This document shows positions 14,885-24,700 of a stretch of DNA of 64,000 nt, in pieces (position 1 is the first letter of the stretch; every line of letters begins with the position of its first letter). This stretch comes from Litsea cubeba. Its lineage: Eukaryota > Streptophyta > Magnoliopsida > Laurales > Lauraceae. Position numbers and translations under genes: made by a program. The DNA is taken from contig CM022950.1 in the NCBI GenBank assembly GCA_012931725.1, forward strand, positions 59,622,491 to 59,686,490, given 5' to 3'. The notes beneath the pieces are model-generated. The model was given only the letters and a program-made list of their open reading frames with translations. It was not told the origin of the DNA and made no database searches.

Positions 14885-16070
14885 AGTCGCCGGCGGGGAG
14901 GGAGCCCCGGCCGGCAGCCGGCTGGCCTCCCTCCCCCTCCCTCTTTCTTCCTCTCTCCCTCTTCTTTCCCTCTCTCCCTCTTCTTTCCCTCTTCTCCCTC
15001 TCTCCCTCCCTCTCCTTCCCTCCCCTACTCTTCTTCTCCCTCCCCCTCCCCTCCCCCCAGTCGCCGGCGGGGAGGGATCCCCGGCCGGCTGGCCTCCCTC
15101 CCCCTCTCTCCCTCTCCCTCTTTCTTCCTCTCTCCCTCTTCTTTCCCTCTTCTTCCTCTCTCCCTCCCTCTCCTTCCCTCCCCTACTTTCTTCTCCCTCC
15201 CCCTCCCCCTCCCCCTCCCCCTCCCAGTCGCCGGCCGGGGGGGGGGGAGATCGGCCTGCTGCAGCCCGATCTCCCCCCCCCCGGCCGGTGACTGGGAGGG
15301 GGAGGGAGAAGAAAGTAGGGGAGGGAAGGAGAGGGAGGGAGAGAGGAAGAAGAGGGAAAGAAGAGGGAGAGAGGAAGAAAGAGGGAGAGGGAGAGAGGGG
15401 GAGGGAGGCCAGCCGGCTGGGGGCTTCCGCCGCCGGCTACCGGCCGATCTCCCTCCCCGCCGGCGACTGGGAGGGGGAGGGGGAGGGGAGGGGGATGAGG
15501 GTGGAGGCTGGGAGAGGGAGGAAGGAGGGAGGAGGAGGAGGAAGGGAAGAGAGGGAGGAGGGAGGAAGGGTAGTTTAGGAAATTTTTTTTTTTTTGTCTT
15601 GTAGTGCGGTGCCAATAGCAGAAAGTGTGGTGCCAATAGCACCACTCCTTTATAAATTCATTCCCATTAAAAAATAGTCAATACTCAACCAAACCCAAGT
15701 ATAAAACAACCCAAAAGGTCATCCAAAGACTCTTCCCCTCACCCCCCACACAGTAAAAATTTTAAAAAAAATTACATCTTTTAGCCAAAAAAAAAAAAAA
15801 AAAATTCTTATCTTTGTAAAACAATTCCCATAAAAACCCAAAAAAAATCAAACAATTTCCCAAACCCCACCCACCCACCAGCCCAACTTCCAATAAAAAA
15901 GAAACAAAAGGAGAAAAAGATGATACCTTTACAGTCATCTTCCCTCCTCTGTACTGATTTTCCTCATCTGGGTCCAAAGCAGGACGCAGAGGGAACTCAA
16001 ACCCATCAACGTCCTTCCAATCATCGCCACGCCCATCAAGGTCTACTGTCCCAGGCCTATACTCTGCCAT
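2128..16070 (-). CDS. EB_dh-type haem-binding domain protein, 5' part (6 exons)
   Basis: Exons (minus strand, 5' to 3'): 15927-16070, 13911-13978, 10270-10336, 6333-6487, 6162-6232, 2128-2196. All junctions are GT-AG and the phases join without a break, giving 191 complete codons. The protein begins MAEYRPGTVDLDGRGDDWKD. It contains a sequence around SVALMFQVGENASYHNMGGC, the block EVDIMHFSIGNAIPG and the block NNWKGAWWHDSLTVHSG. From memory of the family this pattern fits the plant proteins with an ethylbenzene-dehydrogenase/DMSO-reductase-like haem-binding domain (EB_dh, Pfam PF09459). In bacteria that fold binds b-type haem in a redox subunit; the plant role is not established. A second in-frame ATG lies at 16118 (MKNHGGRCESS...), so the start could be 16 codons earlier. 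The C-terminal exons were not found between 1 and 2127, so the gene probably runs out of the window. It is divergent from the ferredoxin gene. The exons are well supported; the family name is less certain. Confidence 0.7.
2940..3365 (+). pseudogene. L1-type LINE 3' end: RNase H-like remnant with poly(A)
   Basis: Translation around 3088-3250 gives a block like WRLANVVEEVIHLAKHGDIS followed by FHHVRRSTNS and a SAKERVSRSNLV-like end. This is typical of the C-terminal RNase H-like (RVT_3) domain of plant LINE-derived reverse transcriptases. An in-frame stop after RRSTNS and frame changes upstream show it is dead. An AATAAA signal lies at about 3337 and an A-rich tail at 3356-3372. It sits in intron 5 of the EB_dh gene, antisense to it. 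Confidence 0.6.
3760..3850 (+). mobile_element. tRNA-derived SINE (head region)
   Basis: An A-box-like CCTGGCACAGTGG at 3768-3780 is followed 25 bases later by a B-box-like GGTTGTGGGTTCAAGTC at 3805-3821. This spacing and order match internal RNA polymerase III promoters of tRNA-derived plant SINEs. The copy lies within intron 5 of the EB_dh gene. Its 3' boundary is unclear: it runs into an (AT)n stretch at 3834-3844, and the sequence beyond may belong to another repeat. Confidence 0.55.
4030..4049. repeat. Poly(C) tract
   Basis: A nearly uninterrupted run of C, broken by one G, inside otherwise AT-rich intronic DNA. Such runs are unstable and prone to sequencing error, so the exact length is uncertain. 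Confidence 0.8.
4738..4843. repeat. TCA/TCG trinucleotide microsatellite
   Basis: An imperfect trinucleotide array that passes from ATTGTCATC units to GTC and then to (ATC)n. It produces long His-, Ser- or Met-rich open frames on both strands that are not genes. It lies in intron 5 of the EB_dh gene. Confidence 0.9.
4844..6161. other. Intron 5 remainder; no gene seen
   Basis: AT-rich sequence with a few repeated words of the type ACATGTGTAA and CATATGTTTACATGTG between 5600 and 5770. These suggest an old MITE, but no matched termini could be fixed. No coding signal is visible on either strand. Confidence 0.4.
7107..7144. repeat. (CT)n microsatellite
   Basis: About 19 uninterrupted CT dinucleotides in intron 3 of the EB_dh gene. 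Confidence 0.95.
7178..7467 (+). mobile_element. RTE-type LINE 3' remnant with (GAT/GAC)n tail
   Basis: The plus-strand translation, across frame breaks, follows the familiar 3' end of plant RTE reverse transcriptases: a GWFGHVQ-like start, then SFPMQVDGPSRKG, a TWMEV-like piece and a final ADPN-like segment. It ends in a trinucleotide tail (GATGATGATGACGACGACGA...), as expected for RTE elements, which end in short tandem repeats and not poly(A). It is 5'-truncated and degenerate, and lies in intron 3 of the EB_dh gene. No target duplication was identified. Confidence 0.6.
8586..8816 (+). mobile_element. 5'-truncated RTE-like LINE 3' end with 18-bp target duplication
   Basis: The insert ends in the characteristic RTE 3' sequence CCGACCCCACCTAGTGGGAA followed by a (GGTTT)n tail. 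It is bracketed by an exact 18-bp direct repeat, TATACTTTCTAATGAAAT, at 8568-8585 and 8817-8834. Long target duplications and an oligonucleotide tail are typical of target-primed reverse transcription. The copy is only 231 bp, non-coding, and lies in intron 3 of the EB_dh gene. The related sequence at 29850-30290 carries the same end on the other strand. Confidence 0.8.
8835..10269. other. Intron 3 remainder; no gene seen
   Basis: AT-rich DNA without recognisable exons on either strand. A TA-rich dinucleotide run lies at about 10119-10135. The open frames here are short and show no family resemblance. Confidence 0.4.
10670..10731. repeat. Tandem duplication, about 30-bp unit, two copies
   Basis: A unit of the form TTTACATATGTAAAATTTGC followed by CCATGTGAAT occurs twice in a row, at 10670-10699 and 10700-10731. 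The two differ by two extra A in the second copy. Each unit also contains a TTTACATATGTAAA palindrome. It lies in intron 2 of the EB_dh gene, probably within an old MITE that starts near GGTCCGTTTA at 10631. Confidence 0.75.
11553..13874 (+). pseudogene. 5'-truncated L1-type LINE (reverse transcriptase) with poly(A)
   Basis: The plus strand encodes a degenerate non-LTR reverse transcriptase. Visible pieces are FRPISLIGSAYKILSKVLAS, CKLDLEKAYDRVDW, RGLRQGDPLS-like sequence, the catalytic FADDTIIF near 12125 (the FADD form of YADD) and YIGLPL. A C-terminal zinc-knuckle-like (zf-RVT) region with CPMC...DHLLLKC follows near 13321-13375. In-frame stops at about 11895, 12166, 12652 and 12798 and a frame change near 13160-13190 inactivate it. 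Upstream ORF1 and endonuclease domains are missing. The element ends in poly(A) at 13852-13874. It lies in intron 2 of the EB_dh gene, antisense to it; its tail ends 36 bases from the exon-2 splice donor. No clean target duplication was recognised, suggesting moderate age. Confidence 0.9.
14669..15647. mobile_element. Mutator-like foldback element 1 (non-autonomous, 979 bp)
   Basis: The ends are an almost exact inverted repeat: GAGTGGTGCTATTGGCACCA at the left and its reverse complement at the right, continuing past ACACTTTCTGCT. An exact 9-bp direct repeat, CTTTATAAA, flanks it at 14660-14668 and 15648-15656. Nine-bp duplications and long terminal inverted repeats are hallmarks of Mutator-like elements. 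The interior is a giant hairpin. The left half is pyrimidine-rich on the plus strand and has a C run at 14838-14884. The right half is its purine-rich mirror, with the turn near 15256. A block beginning CAGTCGCCGGCGGGGAGGGA recurs at roughly 170-bp spacing (about 14885, 15059, 15226). No transposase is encoded. It lies in intron 1 of the EB_dh gene. Confidence 0.85.
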
Positions 16071-16332
16071 GATTCTTGCTTCCGAGCTCGATTCGCACCT
16101 CCCGCCATGATTTTTCATGCGCCATCACCAGCCCAATCAACCCATAGTAGACGATTACTGACCAAATTGGAGTCTTCATGCGAAGAGCTTGAAGAAGAGA
16201 GAGAAGAAGAAGAAAGGAGCAATTTTTTTATGCAGACGATAAAGTACGGACGAAATCCAACTAGAACACTGTCGTAAGAAGATTGTAAACAAATGTGTGC
16301 GCCGCGGCCTGCCACGGAACTCGGGTCGTATA
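16071..16332 (-). promoter_or_regulatory. Upstream region / 5' UTR of the EB_dh gene
   Basis: This is the interval immediately 5' of the minus-strand start at 16070. It includes an alternative in-frame ATG at 16118 and a short AGA/GAA-rich stretch near 16195-16215. No unambiguous TATA box was identified. Beyond 16333 the upstream region is replaced by a transposon remnant. Confidence 0.35.
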
Positions 16333-17109
16333 CTGGGGCGGCCCCAGGATTTCACCTTGAGTGGGCAAATTTAAATAAATATTTTTTTAACAAATCAAGA
16401 TAGTTAAAAATTTTTTATATTTTTTTTGGGATGCATCTCTAAGTTCAAGCATGATAAATATATTAAAATTAAAAACTAAATTTCACATTAAAAATAAAAC
16501 TAGGATCTAACTGTTATAAATAATTGTATTTTAGTACATTCCAACTTCCATAATCCATCAAAATGGAACTCGACGTTCTTTTAAATCTTGAAAATCTTCA
16601 ATGATTGATTATGTGCTAAACTTCTCTGCAACCTCCCTCTCAATGTGCACAAGACAAGAGTCTGTGAGAAACTCATCCACCATTTTGCTGCGAAGTCTAG
16701 TTTTAATAAGGCTCATGGCTGAAAATAATTGTTCAGTAGTTGCAGTGGAGACCGGAAGAGTAAGCACAAGTACGATCACTCTAAAACTAAGTTGGTAGAC
16801 TGTTGATCTTCTAGTCCTTACCAACCATTGGCATAGTTCGAAAATAGTTGACAATTCTTTAAAGTCTTTATGTCGAACTACATTATGCTCATAATGGTTC
16901 AGTTGAATTCTCAACTGCATTTTCTCATGATCTTGAACTACATTATGCGCCGATTTGTACTTTTTTTTTTTACTTTGTGCAAACAATTAAGGGGGGGCCA
17001 CTTGTTATAAAATTAATATATAAACTAATTAAATCATATATAACATAGGAAATAAAAATTTGAGAGGGGGGCCATGGCCCCCCTGGGCATACACCTACGT
17101 CCGCCCCTG
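16333..17109 (-). mobile_element. hAT transposon remnant with C-terminal transposase fragment
   Basis: On the minus strand, 16609-16986 encodes 125 residues that resemble the dimerisation region of plant hAT transposases of the TTF-zinc-finger type: LPVSTATTEQLFSAMSLIKT and SKMVDEFLTDSCLVHIERE. The ends are inverted and hAT-like: CTGGGGCGG at 16333 and CCGCCCCTG ending at 17109, whose reverse complement is CAGGGGCGG. The flanking 8-mers GTCGTATA and GTCGGATC match at six of eight positions, consistent with an old target duplication. The N-terminal and catalytic parts of the transposase are missing, so it is a deletion derivative. It lies between the EB_dh and ferredoxin genes. Confidence 0.75.
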
Positions 17110-17157
17110 GTCGGATCAAAGGCTGACAAGGATATATACATATTTAAGTTTGGGGGA

Positions 17158-17324
17158 GGTTCACATGCATCTATCTTTCCCAGCACACCACCTTATATAT
17201 TTGAAAAATATATTTTGTATCTCACCTTATATATATAAATAAAAAGTACATTTTATATTTAAAAATTTCTAAAAAAAAAAAATCCCTCACCATATAATAA
17301 GGAAAAGATGCATATGAATGTTCC
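17158..17324. mobile_element. Candidate short MITE (related to 56514-56886)
   Basis: The left end reads GTTCACATGCATCTATCTTT. The right end, read in reverse complement, gives GGAACATTCATATGCATCTT, an imperfect inverted repeat. The subterminal CCCTCACCATATAATAAGG matches the subterminal sequence of the better-defined MITE at 56514-56886. The target duplication could not be determined. Confidence 0.4.
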
Positions 17325-17819
17325 GTTTAAATTATTGTTTGTAATTTTATTGTAGAATAAAGTGAGGTGAAATCTCAAACTAAAAGAGAATAAAATAAGA
17401 GGATACAATGACTATCTCATTAAGGACAATAGGTAAATAGTGAAGTTTTTAGGTGTCCCAGCTCTTGAAGCGGGACTAATTTCTTTTGCACCACGCCCAA
17501 TAAAATTTTAATATTTAATAACACTATAAAACAAAATAAATGATGATTTTTTATTTGGAAGTTTTAAAGGCCATCTTAATTCGAATCTGACATTTGAGAG
17601 TAGGATAAGGGCTTGGATAGTAATAACTCTCCGTCTTTACAATTTTAGCATGTTGGACACGACTCCACATACATTGTATATAGGTTAAAGACAATCACTT
17701 TGGTTAAAACCCTTACCGCGAGCCAGGCTCTTATTAATGACGGTAAAAAAAATCCCAGTCCCATCAAATAACCTGACCTATAATTTAATTGCTTTAAAGC
17801 TTATCAGTCTTTCAAAATA

Positions 17820-18385
17820 GAGAGTGGGCTAGCTACACAATGCAAAAGGTTTTTTACACACTGCATTTTTAAATTAAAAAAAATTTCTAAACTACCCCTC
17901 GTCATAACATGTTCGGCCCTACGGGGCCGAACAAATCGAGATTGTTCGACGACACAGGGCTGATTGTCGCTGAACGAATCGGATTCGCTAAGCTTTCGTC
18001 TTCAATGGTAATTTTTTTTTTTATCTCTCTTAATTTGCTTGTCGCTATAGAAATCTTCGAAAACCACCATTTGCTTGTCCATTTGTTTGTCCATTACTTA
18101 AAATTCATAAATGACTAGGAATGAGAGATGAATGAGGTTGGCGAGACAGGGAGGGGTAGGGGGAGAGGGAAAGAAGGAGAGGGAGAAGGAGAGGAAGGGG
18201 AGAGGATGGGCGGCCGGCGACGAGCAGGGAGAGGGGTCGGTCGCAGGCGGAGGGTGGCAAGGTTGGGCGGAGGGGGCGGCTGGCTGACAGGGAGAGGGAA
18301 GGAGAGGGAGGGGGGTAGTTTATGAATTTTTTTTTTTAAAAACAGTGTGTGAAAAGGAGTTTGCAGTGTGTATATAACAAGTCTC
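17820..18385. mobile_element. Mutator-like element 2 (non-autonomous, 566 bp)
   Basis: The left end is GAGAGTGGGCTAGCTACACA and the right end, reverse complemented, is GAGACTTGTTATATACACAC. The similarity continues through a TTTTTACACACTG-like block. Just inside lie CTAAACTACCCC (left) and GGGTAGTTTATG (right), the same subterminal words as in the three other family members. Flanking 9-mers TTCAAAATA and TTAAAAAAT match imperfectly, suggesting an older insertion. The right arm is purine-rich; the left interior carries GTTCGG/CCGAAC hairpin words. It lies about 385 bp upstream of the ferredoxin start codon. Confidence 0.65.
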
Positions 18386-18770
18386 TTAAAAAATTAAGAC
18401 AAGATTAAAGAAAAATATTGTCCGCTCCATGAAAGCATTTTTTTTTAAAAGGGAAATACTTTTGAATTTCACCGATACTGTCTTAAAAATAATATCGATC
18501 CAAATGGACTGCATAACACATAAATGCACTAAAAAATAACAATACGTAAATAATGAAAGGCCCTACATTGTGGGCCCAAGTGGGTGTAAAGGCCCCAACC
18601 ATCTGTATCCTTTGAGTGGATTGGGCCAAGTGGGCCCACTGCTATAACCTTTCCCAAGGCTCTCTAATCCATTTGTGGATTCTGGATTCTGGATAGCGTT
18701 TTCCTCCTGACTGCCACCTGCAACTACACATACAGACACAGAGAGAACACTGAGAGATAGAGAGAGAGAG
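18386..18770 (+). promoter_or_regulatory. Proximal promoter and 5' UTR of the ferredoxin C2 gene
   Basis: This is 385 bases between the Mutator-like element and the start codon. It contains a GA-rich stretch immediately before the ATG (AGAGATAGAGAGAGAGAG, about 18752-18769), typical of plant 5' UTRs, and CAAGTGGGCCCA-type words near 18575 and 18625. No TATA box could be assigned with confidence. Confidence 0.35.
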
Positions 18771-21700
18771 ATGGATCTGCAACTCGTCCTCTGCAACTGG
18801 TGTTTGAGCTCTTCTTCTTCTTGCAGAGTTGTGAGACCCCAGAAGTTGTTGCAGCAGATTCCAAAGAGAAATTCGAGGATTCGAGCCACAACGAAATTGG
18901 ATTCGAATACGGCTCAAATTGCTCCTTTTCCAGACCCCCAAATTCGAACCCACAAGGTCACCGTTCACGATCGCCAGCGTGGAGTTGTCCACAACTTCCT
19001 TGTTCCTGAGGTATCAAACTCAAACTCAAACTCAAAATCAAAATCAAATTTTGAGCTTGTTGTGGCATTTCTAAAAGTCCTCTCAATTTTTTATTATTAG
19101 CTTCTTGTGATGTTTCTAAAAGTCCTCTTGAAAGATTTATTTACCATATACTTTTGTTTCTAAGGTTACCCTTTAACAATCTCAATCTCACCCATTTCTT
19201 CCTTACACAAAAAACCATATCACAGGGCCCACTGATGTCACTGTGTGCATGATTAACAGTTGGAAAGGAATGTTCTAATGTTGATTGTGGGTGCCCATTT
19301 TTTTTTATTTTTTATTTTTTAAAGAATGGCCCAAATTAAACTTTAATTTGAAGACCATAACATTGAATCATGAGAGTGCAAGATTATTTATTTTGGGGCC
19401 CTTGTGACATGATTAATATCATCAAATAAGAGTATTTTTTAATAGTAGGCAATTCATATAAAGACATTCTCATCTAACCATCTATGATACCCTGAAGGTA
19501 GCTGAAGTCGCCCTCATAAAGTGGTTTGGACTACTAAATCAATAGGTTGCACTTGATCATTTTTCCTCAGACTTGGTATTTGTTTAAAAGTTTCAACTAA
19601 TTTATGGGTGATTTTAGTTATTTTGCTTTTATATGTTGATTGTGTCCATTATATTTAAGCTTTGAAACTGTTCGGCGTACCTCCGTCCATGTCTTATAAA
19701 GAAAACCTCTTCCCTTGATGGACCATCAGCCAAACTTTTCCTTACCGGTGCTGTTATCTGCCTATGTTGGACATGTCCAAATCATCTCAAAAGGGTTTTT
19801 TGGGGTTCTCTAATTATGCTACTCCTAAATGCTTTTGAAATCGTTCATTTCTAATTTTATCTTTCCTAGTTTTACAACACATCCACTTCAACATTCTATC
19901 TCTGCTACATTCATTTTGTGCATCTGTTGCTTCTTGATTGGCCAACATTCTGCTCCATAGGTCATAGTTGGTCTAATCGATGTCCTATAAAAATGTTCCT
20001 TCAATGTCACAAAGTACTCCAGAAACAAGTCTCCACTTCAACCATCCCGTTTTTATCCAATGCTCGACATCTTCATCAATCTCCCCATCATTGCTATTTG
20101 CTAATTATCGAGCCAAAGTAACAGAATAAATCTCTTTGTGGAATCTCTTAGGCTTCAGTTCTCACAATAGTTTTAGATCTTTATAAATGCCCACTGATGA
20201 AATACATAAATTTTATTTTGGGTGTAGTGATGGAGAGAGGAGGGAGAGAAGCACAAAACACGCATTTTCCATGTGAAAAGTTACAAGTATGACCCCTCCA
20301 TGCTGGATCTCAAAATCTGGCTTTTTGCCAAAACATTTCATGAAAAATTATTGCTCCAAACATTGGATTACAATATTTCCATTGAAAATTTTGATTTTTC
20401 CGCGGACATGTAACAGCACAAATATGTTATACAACAATGGCTTTAGTCCTATTGTTCCAATAGGGAGACAACCACCTGTCTTTTTATTTTTAGAAATTAT
20501 TACATCTTATATAAAAATCTGGCTCAGCTACCTTTACTCGCAGTTAAAGGTTGATTTTTGACCATTTGACACAATCTAATGTATTTTTTCCATCATGTAA
20601 CCTTCATGGACGTGTTAACATAAAAAATCCATTAAACCCCACTTATAGGTGCCTTCATGGATTAAAAAATTGGCGAGTTGGCCCTAAATGAGTCGGGTCC
20701 TATGGGACTCAGACTCAAATTATGGGACCCAATCGAGTCGCATGGGAATTGGCTGAGTCCTATGTGCCTTGGCCATGCGAGTCGGCCGAGTCAACTATTT
20801 TTATTTTAAATTGGGACTTGGCCTGACTTGGCAGAGTCCCATGCGACTTGGCCGAGTTGACTCATACTCGGCGTTGACCAAGTCGGGTCCCGAGTCCGAG
20901 GTTTTTTTTTTTTCCTTCGGTGCCTTTTCTCAGCTGTTTCATCAGTCCCCGTATATGGATGTAGAAATCCCAAACTTCCAGTAGCCTAATATTGGGATTG
21001 ATGAGAATGGGGGGCTGCTGAATTCCCCACTCAAAAAATTTTCAAGGCTCTAGATGAGCCTTTAGCCTTCCCCTTTGTATTTTGTAGTTTTACTGGTTTC
21101 TTAGGGCAGTTTGGTTCAAAGTTGTCTTTCAATTTATTAGTGACACGAGCTTTTATGGTTTTTTATTCTTCTCTTATTCATATCTACCTCCGAGCGGTTT
21201 TATTAATATTTTACTTTACATGATTCTGGCACTTTTTTTTTTGGTTCATTGCTTACTTTTTTTTTTTTTTAATGTCTTTGTTTTTTGTAATCACAGGATC
21301 AATATATATTACACACTGCAGAATCTCAGAATATATCTCTGCCATTTGCTTGCAGGCATGGTATTGTTCTATACTCTTGAAATGCCTTTTATATATTTAT
21401 TTATTTTTTGAACTGGATTCATTATTGAAATGTCGATGATGCTTTATTGAAATTCTCGGTTGTTTCATGGAATTCAGATCATATTTTTAATACTGGATGT
21501 CTGAATGGATCAAGTTGAATTCTCACTCATTGGCAGGCAATTTTTTTTTTTTTTTAACTATGTTGGCTACTGGTCTAAGAGTGATACTTTCACTTGAGGA
21601 CCCAGGGATTGATCCCTGGCTATGTGTGTGAGACTAAGGTGCCAAAACCACTTAACCATGAGTGTGTTGGCCATTGGCAGGCATTGATAGCTTGGTCAGA

Positions 21701-24700
21701 AGCCATAAAAGTAGGGGCCTGCTTTTAATGCTTCCCATGATTCATCTTGTGGGATCTATAGTTTGTATATCATAGAATCTTCATCAAATGAATCATGATG
21801 AAAAATCTTGAACTTCTGTACTTTTCTACTGATAGAGATCAATTAATGATGGGGATTTACTGCTCTGACTGAACTGATTTAGTTGGGATTGAGATTGGAT
21901 GGGTTTTGTCCAAAAAATCTCTTCTAGTTAGCTATTTATCTTGTTGAGTGTTGACTGTTGGCTATACTTTTTTGTGATGGTTCATCTACGGGCATCCGTA
22001 GGATCATCTGTTGTAAAAGGAAGATTTGGTAGTAAGATTACCAAATATTAGGAGTTTTATTAGCTGTAAATAGTTACTGTAATTAGAATATTTAGTTACT
22101 GTAATTACTTGGTCAATGCTGTAAATTAGGGAATTAGTCAGGCCAGCTAGCTATTGTAATCAGTTTCCTGATTATGTGCTTGTATTCTCTCCTATAAAGA
22201 GAACCTATGTAACCTTGTGAGAAATACAGAATTTATTCATTTCAAGTTCACATGGTATCAGAGCTACCTAAGAACTTCGGAAGGATTTCTGCACAATTTC
22301 TTTATTAAATTAGCCATGTCTGACGATTCGTCTGTGTCAAGCCCGCCTGTCACAACCCACTCCAATACCGATTCCTACTCTGTTCAGATCACCACTATTC
22401 GCCTCAATGGTGACAATTATTTACGGTGGTCCCAGTCTGTTCGGATGTATATCAGAGGGCGGGGAAAGATTGGGTACCTAACAGGAGACAAGAAGGCACC
22501 AGCAACTGAGGACCCAACATACGTGACTTGGGATGCAGAAAACTCAATGGTGATGACTTGGCTTGTGAACTCCATGGACGAGGATATCAGCTCCAACTAT
22601 ATGTGCTACTCCACGGCCAAAGAGCTCTGGGACAATGTGAATCAGATGTACTTTGATTTGGGAAATCAGTCTCAGGTATACGAATTGACTCTGAAACTTG
22701 GTGAAATTCGGCAGGGAGAAGACTCAATCACCAAGTATTTCAATTCATTGAAGCGCCTTTGGCAGGATTTGGACTTGTTCAATGATTATGAATGGAAATC
22801 CACCGAAGATGCCAATCACTATAGACAGACCGTGGAGGCTCATCGCATTTACAAATTCCTGGCTGGGCTCAACGTGGAATTTGATGAAGTACGGGGACGG
22901 ATCATTGGCAGGACTCCACTTCCTCCAATTGGTGAGGTGTTTGCTGAGGTTCGACGAGAAGAGAGCCGTAGACATGTCATGTTGGGGAAGAAAACTACCT
23001 CTGGGCCTGTTGAGAGTTCTGCCCTAGTTGTTGCCGAGACTGCTGCTAATAAAGCAACCAATTTTCAGCGAAAATCTGAAGACAAGCCACGGGTCTGGTG
23101 CGATTACTGCAACAAACCGCGCCATACTCGAGAAACCTGCTGGAAAATCCATGGAAAACCAGCGAATTGGAAGAGTAACAAGCCTGGTAACAGAACTAAT
23201 CATTTGGTTCCTACTACCAATGAAGCTGAGACAAGTCCCTTCAGCAATGAGCAGATGGATCACCTTCTGAAGCTACTAAAATCTACTTCCTCATCTGGTA
23301 TTCCTAGTGTTTCTCTTGCACAAACAGGTAGTGCACTTAATGCCCTTTCTTCTTGTTTAAATTCTGCTCCATGGATCATCGATTCTGGAGCCTCTGATCA
23401 TATGACCAGTCTTTCCAATCTTTTTAGCACTTACTCACCATGTTCTGGCCTTGAAAAAATTAAAATTGCAGATGGTAGTTTCTCATCTATTGCAGGAAAA
23501 GGTTTGATAAAATTATCTGAGAATGTAGATCTTAAATCTGTTCTACATGTCCCTAACCTAGCTTGTAATCTTTTGTCTGTGAGTAAACTAACCAAAGACT
23601 CTAATTGTCGTGTACTTTTCTGTGATTCTCACTGTGAATTTCAGGACCGGAACTCGGGGAAGAGGATTGGCAGTGCTAAGTTAATAGATGGACTTTACTA
23701 CTTTGATTGCAACTACTCCAGTAATAAAAAGGCTCAGGGCCTTAGTAGTGTTAGTTCAAATTCTGTGTATGAACAAATAATGCTTTGGCATTTAAGACTA
23801 GGACATCCTAGCTTTCCATATCTTAAACATTTGTTTCCTACTTTATTTAAGGGTTTAGATTTTTCGTCATTCTATTGTGAAAGTTGTTGCTTATCTAAGA
23901 GTCATCGTACTACTTATTTGCCAAAACCTTATACTTCTTCAAAACCATTTTATTTAATACATAGTGATGTTTGGGGACCTTCAAGAGTCACTACTATGTC
24001 TAAGAAAAATGGTTTGTTACCTTCATAGATGATCATACTCGTTTATGTTGGGTTTATTTGATGAATGAAAAATCTGAGGTTGCCACCATTTTTAGGACTT
24101 TTTATACAATGGTTGAAACTCAGTTTCAAGCAAAAATTAGCATTTTCCACACTGATAATGGAACCGAGTATTTTAAAGACTTTTTGGGGAGTTTTTTGAA
24201 GGATAAAGGTATCCATCATCAGACTACTTGTGTGGATACTCCTCAACAAAATGGAATTGCTGAAAGAAAAAATAAACATTTACTTGAGGTGGCTCGTGCT
24301 ATAATGTTTTCAATGAATGTTCCCAAATATCTTTGGGGAGACGCTGTTTTAACAGCCTCTTATTTGATTAACAGAATGCCTACACGTGTTTTAAAATATA
24401 GCACGCCATTAGAATGTTTTCAAAAAACATTTCCCTTATCAAGGATATACTCGGATTTACCTCTAAAGGTTTTTGGCTGCATAGCTTTTGTTCATATACC
24501 TAATAACACTGGGTCCAAACTTGATCCTCGGGCTGAAAAATGTGTTTTCATAGGGTATGCTTCTAATAAAAAGGGATATAAGTGCTATAATCCCCAAACA
24601 AGAAAAACTTATGTAAGTATGGATGTCTCTTTCTTTGAAAATAAATCATACTTTCACAAAAATTCTCTTCAGGGGGAGAATGAGGTGATGGAAGGAAATT

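Noticed and set aside
14616..15645. Long Pro/Ser- and Gly/Glu-rich open frames on both strands (320 and 206 codons)
   Set aside because: They are products of the CT/GA-biased foldback element, mirror each other across its centre, and cross its terminus and target duplication.
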